DNA of 64,000 bases from Candidatus Zixiibacteriota bacterium (lineage in GTDB: Bacteria > Zixibacteria > MSB-5A5 > GN15 > FEB-12), in contig JACZXB010000001.1 of assembly GCA_022571845.1 (NCBI GenBank), forward strand, positions 541,953-605,952, read 5' to 3'. Positions 49,949-60,265 of the stretch are shown piece after piece. The notes under the pieces are model-generated. The model saw only the letters and a list, made by a program, of their open reading frames with translations, ran no database searches and had not been told where the DNA came from. The translations under genes and the position numbers were made by a program. Numbering within the stretch: position 1 is the stretch's first letter; each line of letters starts with the position of its first letter.

Positions 49949-50923
49949 ATGAGCGATAAGATGCGACATATCGAACCAAAAAATGTAGAGGTTCGTGAAG
50001 TCTTTTCTTATCTGTTAGGCGGCGTAGTACCGCGGCCGATTGCGCTGGTTTCAACGCTTTCTGCCGACGGAATCAGAAATCTTTCTCCCTTTTCTTTTTT
50101 TAATGCCTTCGGCGCCAATCCTCCCATGGTAGCGTTCGCCCCCAGCCGTCGCGGACGAGACGGCACCAACAAAGACACCTACCATAATCTGTTAGCCACC
50201 AAAGAATGCGTGGTGCAGATGGTTTCTTATGATATGGTAGAGCAGGTTTCATTGGCTTCGACAGAATACGATGTCAGCATAGATGAATTTACGAAGTCCG
50301 GCTTAACACCAATAGCTTCAGATATTGTAGGACCGCCCAGAGTTGCCGAGTCTTTGTTTCAGATGGAGTGCAAGATGCAGCAGATGATTGAGCTGGGCGA
50401 TGGACCTTCGTCAGGCAATCTGGCAATCTGTGAAGTTGTCAAGTTTCATATCGCAGAAAGAATATTTGATGGCAATCAAATCGACCCGCAAAAAATTGAT
50501 CTGGTAGCTCGCATGGGTGCAGATTTTTATTGCCGCGCTTCGGGTGAAGCAGTTTTTGAAGTTGAAAAGCCGGGATTAAAAATCGGCGTCGGCTATGACC
50601 AGATTCCAGACGTGATCAAAGAATCAAAGATTCTATCAGCCAATAACCTCGGTCAGCTCGGCGGAATCGAGACGATTCCTGCTGAGAACGAAGTTGAATC
50701 ATTGAAAAAAGAACTAATGCAAATTGAAGTAGACGATAGCAAATTTGAAGAGTACCTCTCAAGTGCTGACTACAAGAAAATGCTGGCTCTGGCAATCAAT
50801 TCTTGTGGTGAAAACTCTGATGAACTTGGTAATAAAATTGAGCAAAGTGTAAAAGTCGCTTTAGCAGAAAAAGATTTAAACTTTGCCTGGAAAGCTCTGC
50901 TGATTCGGGCAGACAACAGCTAA
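49949..50923 (+). CDS. Flavin reductase-like FMN-binding domain protein
   Basis: YLLGGVVPRPIALVSTLSADGIRNLSPFSFFNAFGANPPMVAFAPSRRGRDGTNKDTYHNL. Confidence 0.9.
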   Translation: MSDKMRHIEPKNVEVREVFSYLLGGVVPRPIALVSTLSADGIRNLSPFSFFNAFGANPPMVAFAPSRRGRDGTNKDTYHNLLATKECVVQMVSYDMVEQVSLASTEYDVSIDEFTKSGLTPIASDIVGPPRVAESLFQMECKMQQMIELGDGPSSGNLAICEVVKFHIAERIFDGNQIDPQKIDLVARMGADFYCRASGEAVFEVEKPGLKIGVGYDQIPDVIKESKILSANNLGQLGGIETIPAENEVESLKKELMQIEVDDSKFEEYLSSADYKKMLALAINSCGENSDELGNKIEQSVKVALAEKDLNFAWKALLIRADNS

Positions 50924-50930
50924 TTCTAAG

Positions 50931-52898
<1,968 letters not shown>

Positions 52899-53017
52899 AA
52901 TTTCAGCGCTTTACAAGACAGCCGTAATCATAGTTGCACCTCTCCTCAACAACTCATATATTTGACGCTGATGAAATTGAACCTGCCAACGTTTGATAGA
53001 TTGAACTTTAAAGGAGC

Positions 53018-54829
53018 GTGAATATGGCCACACAGGTTGAAGAAGTAACAAAAAGCAGCCCGCTTGATGCAAACGAAGTCCTCGCCAGCCTTCCGCTTTA
53101 CTTAAAACAGTTCGTAGTCGATCAAAACTACGCTTCCTACACTCCGCAGGATCACGCTATCTGGCGTTATGTTATGCGCCAGAATATTGATTTCTTAAAA
53201 AACCATGCTCACCGCGCTTATCTTGAAGGACTTTCCCAGACGGGTATCGACCTCGGCAAAATTCCCAGTATTGAGAATATGAACAGGATACTTGGCAAAA
53301 TTGGCTGGGCGGCCGTTAATGTTGACGGTTTTATTCCGCCGGCAGCATTTATGGCATTTCAAGCCTTTCGGGTACTGGTTGTAGCTGCAGACATCAGGCA
53401 GATAAATCATATTGAATATACGCCGGCTCCGGATATTATTCACGAAGCTGCCGGACATGCGCCCATTATTGCAGAGCCGGAATATGCCGAATACCTGCGC
53501 CGTATCGGAGCAGCCGGCGCCAAAGCTATGTCTTCGCGCAAAGATTTTGAGCTGTACGAAGCCATAAGAAGACTTTCTATCATAAAAGAAACGCCGGACG
53601 CCGACCCCAAAGTAGTCGAAGAGTCTGAAAAAGAAGTCCATTACAAACAGGACAATTTGGGTGAGCCGTCGGAGATGGCGCTTTTGTCCCGCCTGCACTG
53701 GTGGACTGTTGAATATGGACTCATAGGCGATCTTGATGATTTCAAAATTTACGGAGCAGGTCTGCTTTCTTCTATTGGCGAATCGTATCGCTGTCTGTCT
53801 CCTGATGTAAAGAAGATTCCTTACAATCTTGATACGGCCAACTATGTCTTTGATATCACGGCCGAACAGCCGCACCTGTTTGTGACGCCGAGTTTCCAGC
53901 ATCTGACAGATGTGCTCGAAGATTTCGCCAAAGATATGGCTTATCGGAAAGCTGATGTCGAAAGTATTAACAAAGCCATCGAATGCAAAAACCCCAGCAC
54001 CTGCCAGTACAGTTCCGGCGTTCAGCTCTCCGGTGTCTTTACCGAAGTACTGACCGACAATGCCAATCAGCCGATGTATTTGAAAACCAGCGGACCCTCC
54101 AGTCTGGCCTTTGCGGACGTTGAACTTCCCGGACACGACAAAAATTACCACAAAGACGGCTTTGGCTCACCTGTCGGAAAACTAAAGAACAGCGCCCAGC
54201 CGCTCGAAGATATGACTGATGGCGACTTGTCTGAGCTTGGGATTGCAACCGGCAAGACTGTCACGCTTCATTTTGAAAGCGGCGTAGTGGTCAAAGGCCG
54301 CCTTGATAATTGCCAGCGCAGAGAGGCCAAACTTATTCTGATGGTATTTAATGACTGCAGTGTTAAAAATAACGGCGCGGTCCTGTTTGACCCCTCCTGG
54401 GGAACCTATGATATGACAGTCGGTGAAAGAATTGTCTCGGTCTTCCACGGCGCCGCCGACAAAGACGCCTATGAGCAGCCCTCGATAGTTTCCCGCTCCC
54501 GCACGGTCAAAGCTGAGAAAGGCGAAAAAGACCGCAAACTATATGAACTTTATCAGACTATCCGCGACTGCCGCGATAACGATGCCGATTATTCCAAACT
54601 TCCGCAAGTCTGGGAAACTTTGCGAGACGAATATTCTGACAAATGGCTCTCACCGCTGGAACTATTGGAATTATTATTGCAGAACGAATTATATCCTGAA
54701 ATCCAGAAAGAAATACGGGAGTTCCTGGAAAATTTGGCCAAATCCGATAAAGAAATTACCAAGTTGATTAACGACGGCTTGAGGATTATATCTACATCCT
54801 ATTCCGCCAGCGAATTCGCCGCGAAGTAG
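53018..54829 (+). CDS. Aromatic amino acid (phenylalanine 4-) hydroxylase, long form with about 250-aa C-terminal extension
   Basis: YTPAPDIIHEAAGHAPIIAEPEYAEYLRRIGAAG (His-His-Glu iron motif), RLHWWTVEYGLIGDLDDFKIYGAGLLSSIGESYRCLS; extension from about residue 330. Confidence 0.92.
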   Translation: MNMATQVEEVTKSSPLDANEVLASLPLYLKQFVVDQNYASYTPQDHAIWRYVMRQNIDFLKNHAHRAYLEGLSQTGIDLGKIPSIENMNRILGKIGWAAVNVDGFIPPAAFMAFQAFRVLVVAADIRQINHIEYTPAPDIIHEAAGHAPIIAEPEYAEYLRRIGAAGAKAMSSRKDFELYEAIRRLSIIKETPDADPKVVEESEKEVHYKQDNLGEPSEMALLSRLHWWTVEYGLIGDLDDFKIYGAGLLSSIGESYRCLSPDVKKIPYNLDTANYVFDITAEQPHLFVTPSFQHLTDVLEDFAKDMAYRKADVESINKAIECKNPSTCQYSSGVQLSGVFTEVLTDNANQPMYLKTSGPSSLAFADVELPGHDKNYHKDGFGSPVGKLKNSAQPLEDMTDGDLSELGIATGKTVTLHFESGVVVKGRLDNCQRREAKLILMVFNDCSVKNNGAVLFDPSWGTYDMTVGERIVSVFHGAADKDAYEQPSIVSRSRTVKAEKGEKDRKLYELYQTIRDCRDNDADYSKLPQVWETLRDEYSDKWLSPLELLELLLQNELYPEIQKEIREFLENLAKSDKEITKLINDGLRIISTSYSASEFAAK

Positions 54830-54836
54830 GGCTTTG

Positions 54837-54893
54837 TCATTCCCGCTTTAGTCCAGTGCGAAGACACTGGGAGTAGTCGGGAATCCATCTTTG
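54837..54893. repeat. Palindromic intergenic repeat GTCATTCCCG...CGGGAATCCATCTTT, copy 1
   Basis: gtcattcccgctttagtccagtgcgaagacactgggagtagtcgggaatccatcttt. Confidence 0.8.
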
Positions 54894-54976
54894 CTTTCAC
54901 TGTGCTGAATTGACTCTTTGAGTCAAACGGCAGATAGAGGAACCAGTATTCGCTGGCCGCGCACAGGAATAAATTT

Positions 54977-55015
54977 TGTCATTCCCGAATGTTGTTGTCG
55001 GGAATCCATCTTTTC
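54977..55015. repeat. Palindromic intergenic repeat GTCATTCCCG...CGGGAATCCATCTTT, copy 2
   Basis: gtcattcccgaatgttgttgtcgggaatccatcttttc. Confidence 0.8.
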
Positions 55016-55097
55016 TTTGCATATGATTATGGTTCACAGCATTACGGCAAATCCGCCACGGCCGATAAAAGGACCACGGTCCCTTGACGCTTCGCGC

Positions 55098-55231
55098 AAA
55101 TGGCTTCGTTTTGTCATATTTAACATCCTTTTTTCTACTTTGATTTGCCGTTGCGCAGGGTCACACGCCCGACGAGCCGGACGCAAGACCCTGCGTAACA
55201 GAAAAAATGGGTTCGTTTTGTTACATTTTAC
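55098..55231. repeat. Composite repeat: about 27-bp direct repeats flanking a GC-rich inverted repeat
   Basis: Direct repeats aaatggcttcgttttgtcatatttaaca (55098) and aaatgggttcgttttgttacattttac (55205); inverted repeat TTGCGCAGGGTC (55151..55162) / GACCCTGCGTAA (55187..55198). Confidence 0.7.
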
Positions 55232-55525
55232 TTTTCGGTTAATAAGTATTGTAGTGATTTTGCAATACGCAGACAGAGAAAAAGACAAAACTATAGATTG
55301 ATGGGGATGATCGGGGTAAAATTGTTTTCTAATCACGGTAACTAAGGCCGGGCGAAGTAATTTGCAGTGATTTGGGAGTGAATTTGTAATTAGTTAATAT
55401 TCTACCCTCTCTTCTGTCTTTCCAGCTTGAGTCCCGAGCGGAGGGACAAAGGCTGGAATCCATTTTTCTTTTGGGTCTAGGCCCTTGCAGATTTGAGAAC
55501 ATTTGTAGATATTTATATAAGGAAA

Positions 55526-56605
55526 ATGAAACAGATACTATCAATCCTAGCGGCCTTTTTGCTCTTGTTGCCAGCGACATCGTGTGTGTCAGAGCAAGGC
55601 GCAGGAAGTGAATGGGAGAACCTCAATCGAGAAGTGGAGTCGCTATATCAGCTGGGACAATACGACAGCGCTGTCGTTGTCGCCAGGAAAGCACTCGAAT
55701 TAGCGGAGAAAAACGTCGGCCCGGACTATCCCAATGTGGCCAGGAGCCTGAACAATCTGGCTTCACTCTACTATACTCAAGGTCAGTACGTGCAGGCCGA
55801 GCCGCTTTACAATCGTGCCCTGGCGATTGACGAGAAGGCCCTCGGCCCGGACCATCCCGATGTGGCCACAAGCCTGAACAATCTGGCGGAGCTATACAGA
55901 GCTCAGGGTCAGTATTCGCGGGCTGAGCCACTTTACAGTCGTTCGCTGGCAATTTACGAGAAAGCCCTCGGCCCGGACCATCCCGATGTGGCCGCGAACC
56001 TGAACAATCTGGCGGAGCTATACAGAACTCAGGGTCAGTATTCGCGGGCTGAGCCACTTTACAGTCGTTCGCTGGCGATTGTCGAGAAGTCCCTCGGCCC
56101 GGACCATCCGTCTGTGGCCACGAGCCTAAACAATCTTGCTGTGCTCTACCATGACCAAGGTCAGTACGCGCAGGCTGAGCCGATTTATAAGCGCGCTCTT
56201 GCGATAAGAGAAAATGCCCTCGGACCAAACCATCCCGATGTGGCTACAAGCCTGAACAATCTGGCTTTGCTCTACTATGATCAGGTTCTGTACGAACAGG
56301 CTGAGCCGCTTTACAATCGTGCCCTGGCGATTGACGAGAAGGCCCTCGGCCCGGACCATCCCGATGTGGCCACGAGCCTGAACAATCTGGCTTTGCTCTA
56401 CTATGATCAGGGCCAGTACGCGCAAGCTGAGCCACTTTACAATCGTTCGCTGGCGATCAAAGAAAAGGCCCTCGGCCCGGACCATCCCGATGTGGCCCAG
56501 ATCCTGAACAACCTGGCAGTGTTATATCGAGCTATGAAACGTGACAAAGAAGCCGAAGAGCTGGAATTACGGGCGGCTGCGATTCGTTCCAAACGCGAGT
56601 GCTAA
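55526..56605 (+). CDS. Lipoprotein with kinesin-light-chain-type TPR repeats (42-aa period)
   Basis: ATG at 55526: MKQILSILAAFLLLLPATSC (lipobox); repeated QYxQAEPLYNRALAIDEKALGPDHPDVATSLNNLAxLYxxQG. Confidence 0.9.
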   Translation: MKQILSILAAFLLLLPATSCVSEQGAGSEWENLNREVESLYQLGQYDSAVVVARKALELAEKNVGPDYPNVARSLNNLASLYYTQGQYVQAEPLYNRALAIDEKALGPDHPDVATSLNNLAELYRAQGQYSRAEPLYSRSLAIYEKALGPDHPDVAANLNNLAELYRTQGQYSRAEPLYSRSLAIVEKSLGPDHPSVATSLNNLAVLYHDQGQYAQAEPIYKRALAIRENALGPNHPDVATSLNNLALLYYDQVLYEQAEPLYNRALAIDEKALGPDHPDVATSLNNLALLYYDQGQYAQAEPLYNRSLAIKEKALGPDHPDVAQILNNLAVLYRAMKRDKEAEELELRAAAIRSKREC

Positions 56606-56634
56606 GACGCTTTAAACAAGAATTCTCTCGTGAT

Positions 56635-56735
56635 CTACAGCGTCCCTGCCAAATTTCCTAAAGTTATATCTTCGATCAACACGCCCGGCGGGCAGGAGAC
56701 TGCAAATGCAACAGCCCCCGCTACTTCTTCAGTAG
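56635..56735 (-). pseudogene. Truncated 3' relic of an SDR gene, paralogous to 56833..57525
   Basis: Reverse strand encodes TEEVAGAVAFAVSCPPGVLIEDITLGNLAGTL*, matching AEEVAKAVAFAVSCPSSVLIEDITMGSLSGSM* of the intact SDR. Confidence 0.85.
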
Positions 56736-56737
56736 AA

Positions 56738-56812
56738 GTAGGTCAGGCCCCTTGTGGTCCTGACTATTAAATCTGTCGCATATTAGTCAGGCGTACAAGA
56801 CGCCTGACCTAC
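56738..56812. repeat. REP/MITE-like palindromic element with GTAGGTCAGGC ... GCCTGACCTAC termini and two internal hairpins
   Basis: gtaggtcaggccccttgtggtcctgactattaaatctgtcgcatattagtcaggcgtacaagacgcctgacctac; perfect 11-bp terminal inverted repeats. Confidence 0.8.
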
Positions 56813-56832
56813 AATGGATAATGGAAAAGTCC

Positions 56833-57525
56833 CTACATGCTCCCGGACAAACTGCCCATGGTGATATCCTCGATCAAGACACTCGACGGGCAGGAGACTG
56901 CGAAGGCGACTGCTTTCGCGACTTCTTCAGCTTTCATCATTTTCTCTCTGGGCCAGTCGCCGGGGACAGAATCCCAGATAGGCGTGTCTACAGCGCCGGG
57001 GTAAACTGCAATAACCCGGATACCGCGCGGCCGGAGTTCTTCGCGCAGTGTCTCAGAAAAGCCACGCAAAGCGAACTTGCTCATACAGTAGCTGCTCCAG
57101 TCAGGGAAAGCATTTTTAGCAGCAGTTGATAAAATATTTACTATCGAGCTGCCTTTTTTCATTTGAGGCAGTAATTCTTTGGTCAGAATAAACGGCGCGG
57201 TGATATTTACTGCTATGGTCCTGTTCCAGTCATCGAGTGTCAGCTCTTCGACCGGCTTGACAATTCCCACCGCCGCATTATTGACAAGCACAGCAAGTGT
57301 CTCCTGTCCGACCGCCTCTATGAGCTTATTGCAGCCACTGGTGGTGCTTATATCTGCAATAATTTGACTGCAGTTGCTGCCTTTTTCTTTGACCAGCTTT
57401 TCTGTTTCAGCCATCGCTTTTTTATCGCGTCCGTGAATGAAAAGATGAGTTTTATCAGAGGCAAGTGCGATTGCTATGGCCCGCCCTATGCCTTTACTTG
57501 AACCGGTGACTAATATGTTCTGCAA
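56833..57525 (-). CDS. Short-chain dehydrogenase/reductase; by context candidate sepiapterin reductase
   Basis: NILVTGSSKGIGRAIAIALA, VLVNNAAVG, NILSTAAKNAFPDWSSYCMSKFAL (S-Y-K); directly downstream of folE and PTPS. Confidence 0.88.
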   Translation of the reverse strand: MQNILVTGSSKGIGRAIAIALASDKTHLFIHGRDKKAMAETEKLVKEKGSNCSQIIADISTTSGCNKLIEAVGQETLAVLVNNAAVGIVKPVEELTLDDWNRTIAVNITAPFILTKELLPQMKKGSSIVNILSTAAKNAFPDWSSYCMSKFALRGFSETLREELRPRGIRVIAVYPGAVDTPIWDSVPGDWPREKMMKAEEVAKAVAFAVSCPSSVLIEDITMGSLSGSM

Positions 57526-58770
57526 TTACTTACTATCCAATTCCCCGTTCGGTTTTTCACGATGTATCTGAAACAAATTGCTTTCTGTCTCCCATAAGCC
57601 GACAGACCAGAGTTCAGCGGAGAGGGTATCAGTCAGTTTGTTCCACAAGACAGAGACGATATTTTCACCAGTACTGGGAATTGTTTTGAACTCTTCGGTC
57701 TCTAAATCAAGATGTTTAAAATGCCAAAGAGATAATACTTTATCCAGGCCTGTTTGTAATTTTACAAGATCGTAAAGTGTTCCTGATTTTTCGTCCAGCT
57801 TTCCGGTCACCACACACTCGACATCGTAATTGTGACCATGCCCCTCAGGGTTGTTGCACTTGCCATACAACTCAACATTTTCTCTGTCTGTTAAATCACT
57901 ACTGTGCAGGCGGTGGGCGGCATTAAAGGAAGCTTTGATACCCATCGTAAATCGACCGCCCCGGTGATACTCGGCAAAAAAATCGCTCCGCTCATACAAA
58001 CGTACTTTTTTAAGCGGCAGCTTGACTGAGAGTTTTTCAAATATGACTCTGGCCATGCACTCGGTAGTTATAGGGATATTTTTGAAATCGCTGACTTCTT
58101 TATTTAAATTCTTGTGATCCCAGCCTTTGACGAATTCATTTAGCGCCTGCCAGGTCTCTACTTCGCTCTTTATCAGCCCGTGTTTTGAATCCGGCTTACC
58201 TGCCAGAGTAATTTCGATTCTATAATTATGCCCGTGCCCTTCAGGATTGGCCGACAGTCCAAACATCCGGCGGTTTTCTTCTTCTGAGAGATGCGGCGAA
58301 CAGGTCACTCTGGCGGCTGAAAAACAGGCGGCAAAAGTCCGCTGGCAAGTCTTATCATCGAAACTTACGGCGCTACTTTCGGGAATATCAATAAGCTGAC
58401 ATTGAATAAGTTCATAAGGTTCATCAGTCAAAATAGGGGCGACTTCGGCTAACAGCTGCCCTGCTATATTTTCCGGGGTGGGGTTAAGTCTGTGAAACGG
58501 CAGCGTGTCGACATTGAGATACTTGTGGTCATAGCGCGAGTCAATGAGCGTGTTGATTTTTTCTTTGAGCGCCCCCAGCTCTACAATCATGCCGGTTTTT
58601 TCATCGACCTGACCATGAATGCCCATCCAGGTTTCAAAATTATGACCGTGGCCATATTTGCCGCCGTTCTCTCCGCCAAAAAAACGGGTGTTTTCTTCGT
58701 CAGACCAGCTCTCTACATGAAGCCTGTGCGAAGAAGAAAAACGGAACCTTTTGTTTAAAATCAAATACAT
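57526..58770 (-). CDS. Triple-domain 6-pyruvoyl-tetrahydropterin synthase (PTPS/QueD-like) fusion
   Basis: Three tandem PTPS domains: FSSSHRLH...YGHGHNF...YDHKYLN; FSAARVTC...EGHGHNY...WDHKNLN; FNAAHRLH...GKCNNPEGHGHNY...LWHFKHLD. Confidence 0.92.
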   Translation of the reverse strand: MYLILNKRFRFSSSHRLHVESWSDEENTRFFGGENGGKYGHGHNFETWMGIHGQVDEKTGMIVELGALKEKINTLIDSRYDHKYLNVDTLPFHRLNPTPENIAGQLLAEVAPILTDEPYELIQCQLIDIPESSAVSFDDKTCQRTFAACFSAARVTCSPHLSEEENRRMFGLSANPEGHGHNYRIEITLAGKPDSKHGLIKSEVETWQALNEFVKGWDHKNLNKEVSDFKNIPITTECMARVIFEKLSVKLPLKKVRLYERSDFFAEYHRGGRFTMGIKASFNAAHRLHSSDLTDRENVELYGKCNNPEGHGHNYDVECVVTGKLDEKSGTLYDLVKLQTGLDKVLSLWHFKHLDLETEEFKTIPSTGENIVSVLWNKLTDTLSAELWSVGLWETESNLFQIHREKPNGELDSK

Positions 58771-58773
58771 GGT

Positions 58774-59331
58774 CTATTCCGCATGCAGACCCAGTCTCAG
58801 CAGACTGAAAAACTCTGAGCGCGTTTTGGGGTCTGTTCTGAAATCGCCCAGTACGCAGGAAGTAGTCATGACCGAGTTTTGTTTTTCCACTCCGCGCATC
58901 ATCATGCACAGATGCTGCGCCTCAATTACTACAGCCACACCGGAGGCATCGGTAAATTTCTGAATCGTTTCGGCAATTTCCTTAGTCAGCCTTTCTTGAA
59001 TCTGAAGCCTCCGTGCAAAAACATCAACAATCCGCGCGATTTTTGACAAGCCCAGCACTTTGCCGTTAGGAATATAGGCCGCATGGCATTTGCCGATAAA
59101 AGGCATCATATGATGCTCGCAAAGTGAATACATCTCTATGTTCTTGACCAGTACGATTTCGCTGGTGTCCGACGGAAAGACCGCGTTATTGACAATCTTT
59201 TCGATATCTTCAGAGTAACCCTTGGTCATAAATTTCATGGCCTTAGCAGCCCTTTCGGGAGTTTGGTCAAGACCGGGACGTGTTATATCCTCGCCGATCT
59301 CTTCGATAATTTTTCTGTACAGATCTTCCAT
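58774..59331 (-). CDS. folE: GTP cyclohydrolase I
   Basis: [79 protein letters not shown]. Confidence 0.97.
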   Translation of the reverse strand: MEDLYRKIIEEIGEDITRPGLDQTPERAAKAMKFMTKGYSEDIEKIVNNAVFPSDTSEIVLVKNIEMYSLCEHHMMPFIGKCHAAYIPNGKVLGLSKIARIVDVFARRLQIQERLTKEIAETIQKFTDASGVAVVIEAQHLCMMMRGVEKQNSVMTTSCVLGDFRTDPKTRSEFFSLLRLGLHAE

Positions 59332-59482
59332 TATATTTCTCCGCTTTTTCTTTCAAATATCTATCAAGCTGCTAAATATGAACAATCGAACAGCTATTTC
59401 AACTGATTTTTTGCTTTGGGAGAAATTGCTTGATATTTGAACCGAATCGCTAAATTTTGATGAGTAACAGTCTTAAACAGTT

Positions 59483-60265
59483 ATGATAGAACTTCAAAAA
59501 GTAACCAAATCATACGGTAGCAGCCACAGTGAGGCGGTCAAAGATATCTCCTTGAAAGTCGCCGAAGGGGAGCTGCTGGCGCTGCTGGGAGAATCCGGCT
59601 GCGGCAAAACAACTACCCTGAAAATGATAAATCGCCTGATTGAGCCGACCAGCGGCACGATATCGGTAAAAGGCAAAGATATAACGTCGCTTGATCCGGT
59701 AACTCTGAGGCGGCAGATTGGCTACGTCTTTCAGGGAATTGGCCTTTTCCCGCATATGACAATCGCCGAAAATATTTCTATCGTGCCGGAACTGCTGAAC
59801 TGGGAGAAAGACAAAATAAGAGAGAGAACCGCTGAACTTCTGGCCTTAGTCGGTCTGGAAGCTTCCCAATACAAAAACAGAAAACCGGCTGAACTTTCCG
59901 GCGGACAAAAACAACGTGTCGGCGTGGCACGGGCGCTGGCCGCGGGTTCGAAAATCATGCTGATGGACGAACCGTTTGGTGCCCTTGACCCCATAACCCG
60001 CAACGAACTTCAACAGGAATTCAGCAAGCTCCGTCAGGAACTTAAGCTGACAGTTGTTTTAGTCACTCATGATATTATGGAAGCACTGCTTTTGGCAGAC
60101 AGGATAGCGGTCATGCAAAAGGGGCGGCTTGTAGCTGTCGGCACACCGCATGAAATGATGTCGCTGAAAGACGACCCCTATGTCAGCAGCCTGATGCAGA
60201 CACCGCGCTCACAGTTTGAAAAACTCGATCAGTTGTTAGACAGAAAAGATGCCGGCCATGAGTGA
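59483..60265 (+). CDS. Glycine betaine/choline-type (OpuCA-like) ABC transporter ATP-binding protein; candidate EgtV
   Basis: LGESGCGKTTTLKMINRLIEPTSGTI, ELSGGQKQRVGVARALAAGSKIMLMDEPFGALDPITRNELQQEF. Confidence 0.93.
   Translation: MIELQKVTKSYGSSHSEAVKDISLKVAEGELLALLGESGCGKTTTLKMINRLIEPTSGTISVKGKDITSLDPVTLRRQIGYVFQGIGLFPHMTIAENISIVPELLNWEKDKIRERTAELLALVGLEASQYKNRKPAELSGGQKQRVGVARALAAGSKIMLMDEPFGALDPITRNELQQEFSKLRQELKLTVVLVTHDIMEALLLADRIAVMQKGRLVAVGTPHEMMSLKDDPYVSSLMQTPRSQFEKLDQLLDRKDAGHE

Noticed and set aside
53195-54151. 318-aa antisense ORF inside the aromatic amino acid hydroxylase gene
   Set aside because: The sense gene has clear catalytic motifs; the antisense product has no family resemblance and is explained by codon bias of the opposite strand.
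55034-55336. 100-aa ORF in the repeat island (KTNPFFLLRRVL...)
   Set aside because: It is a translation of the intergenic palindromic/direct repeats, not a gene.
55623-56485. Repetitive antisense ORFs opposite the TPR gene
   Set aside because: Produced by translating the 126-bp repeat on the wrong strand.
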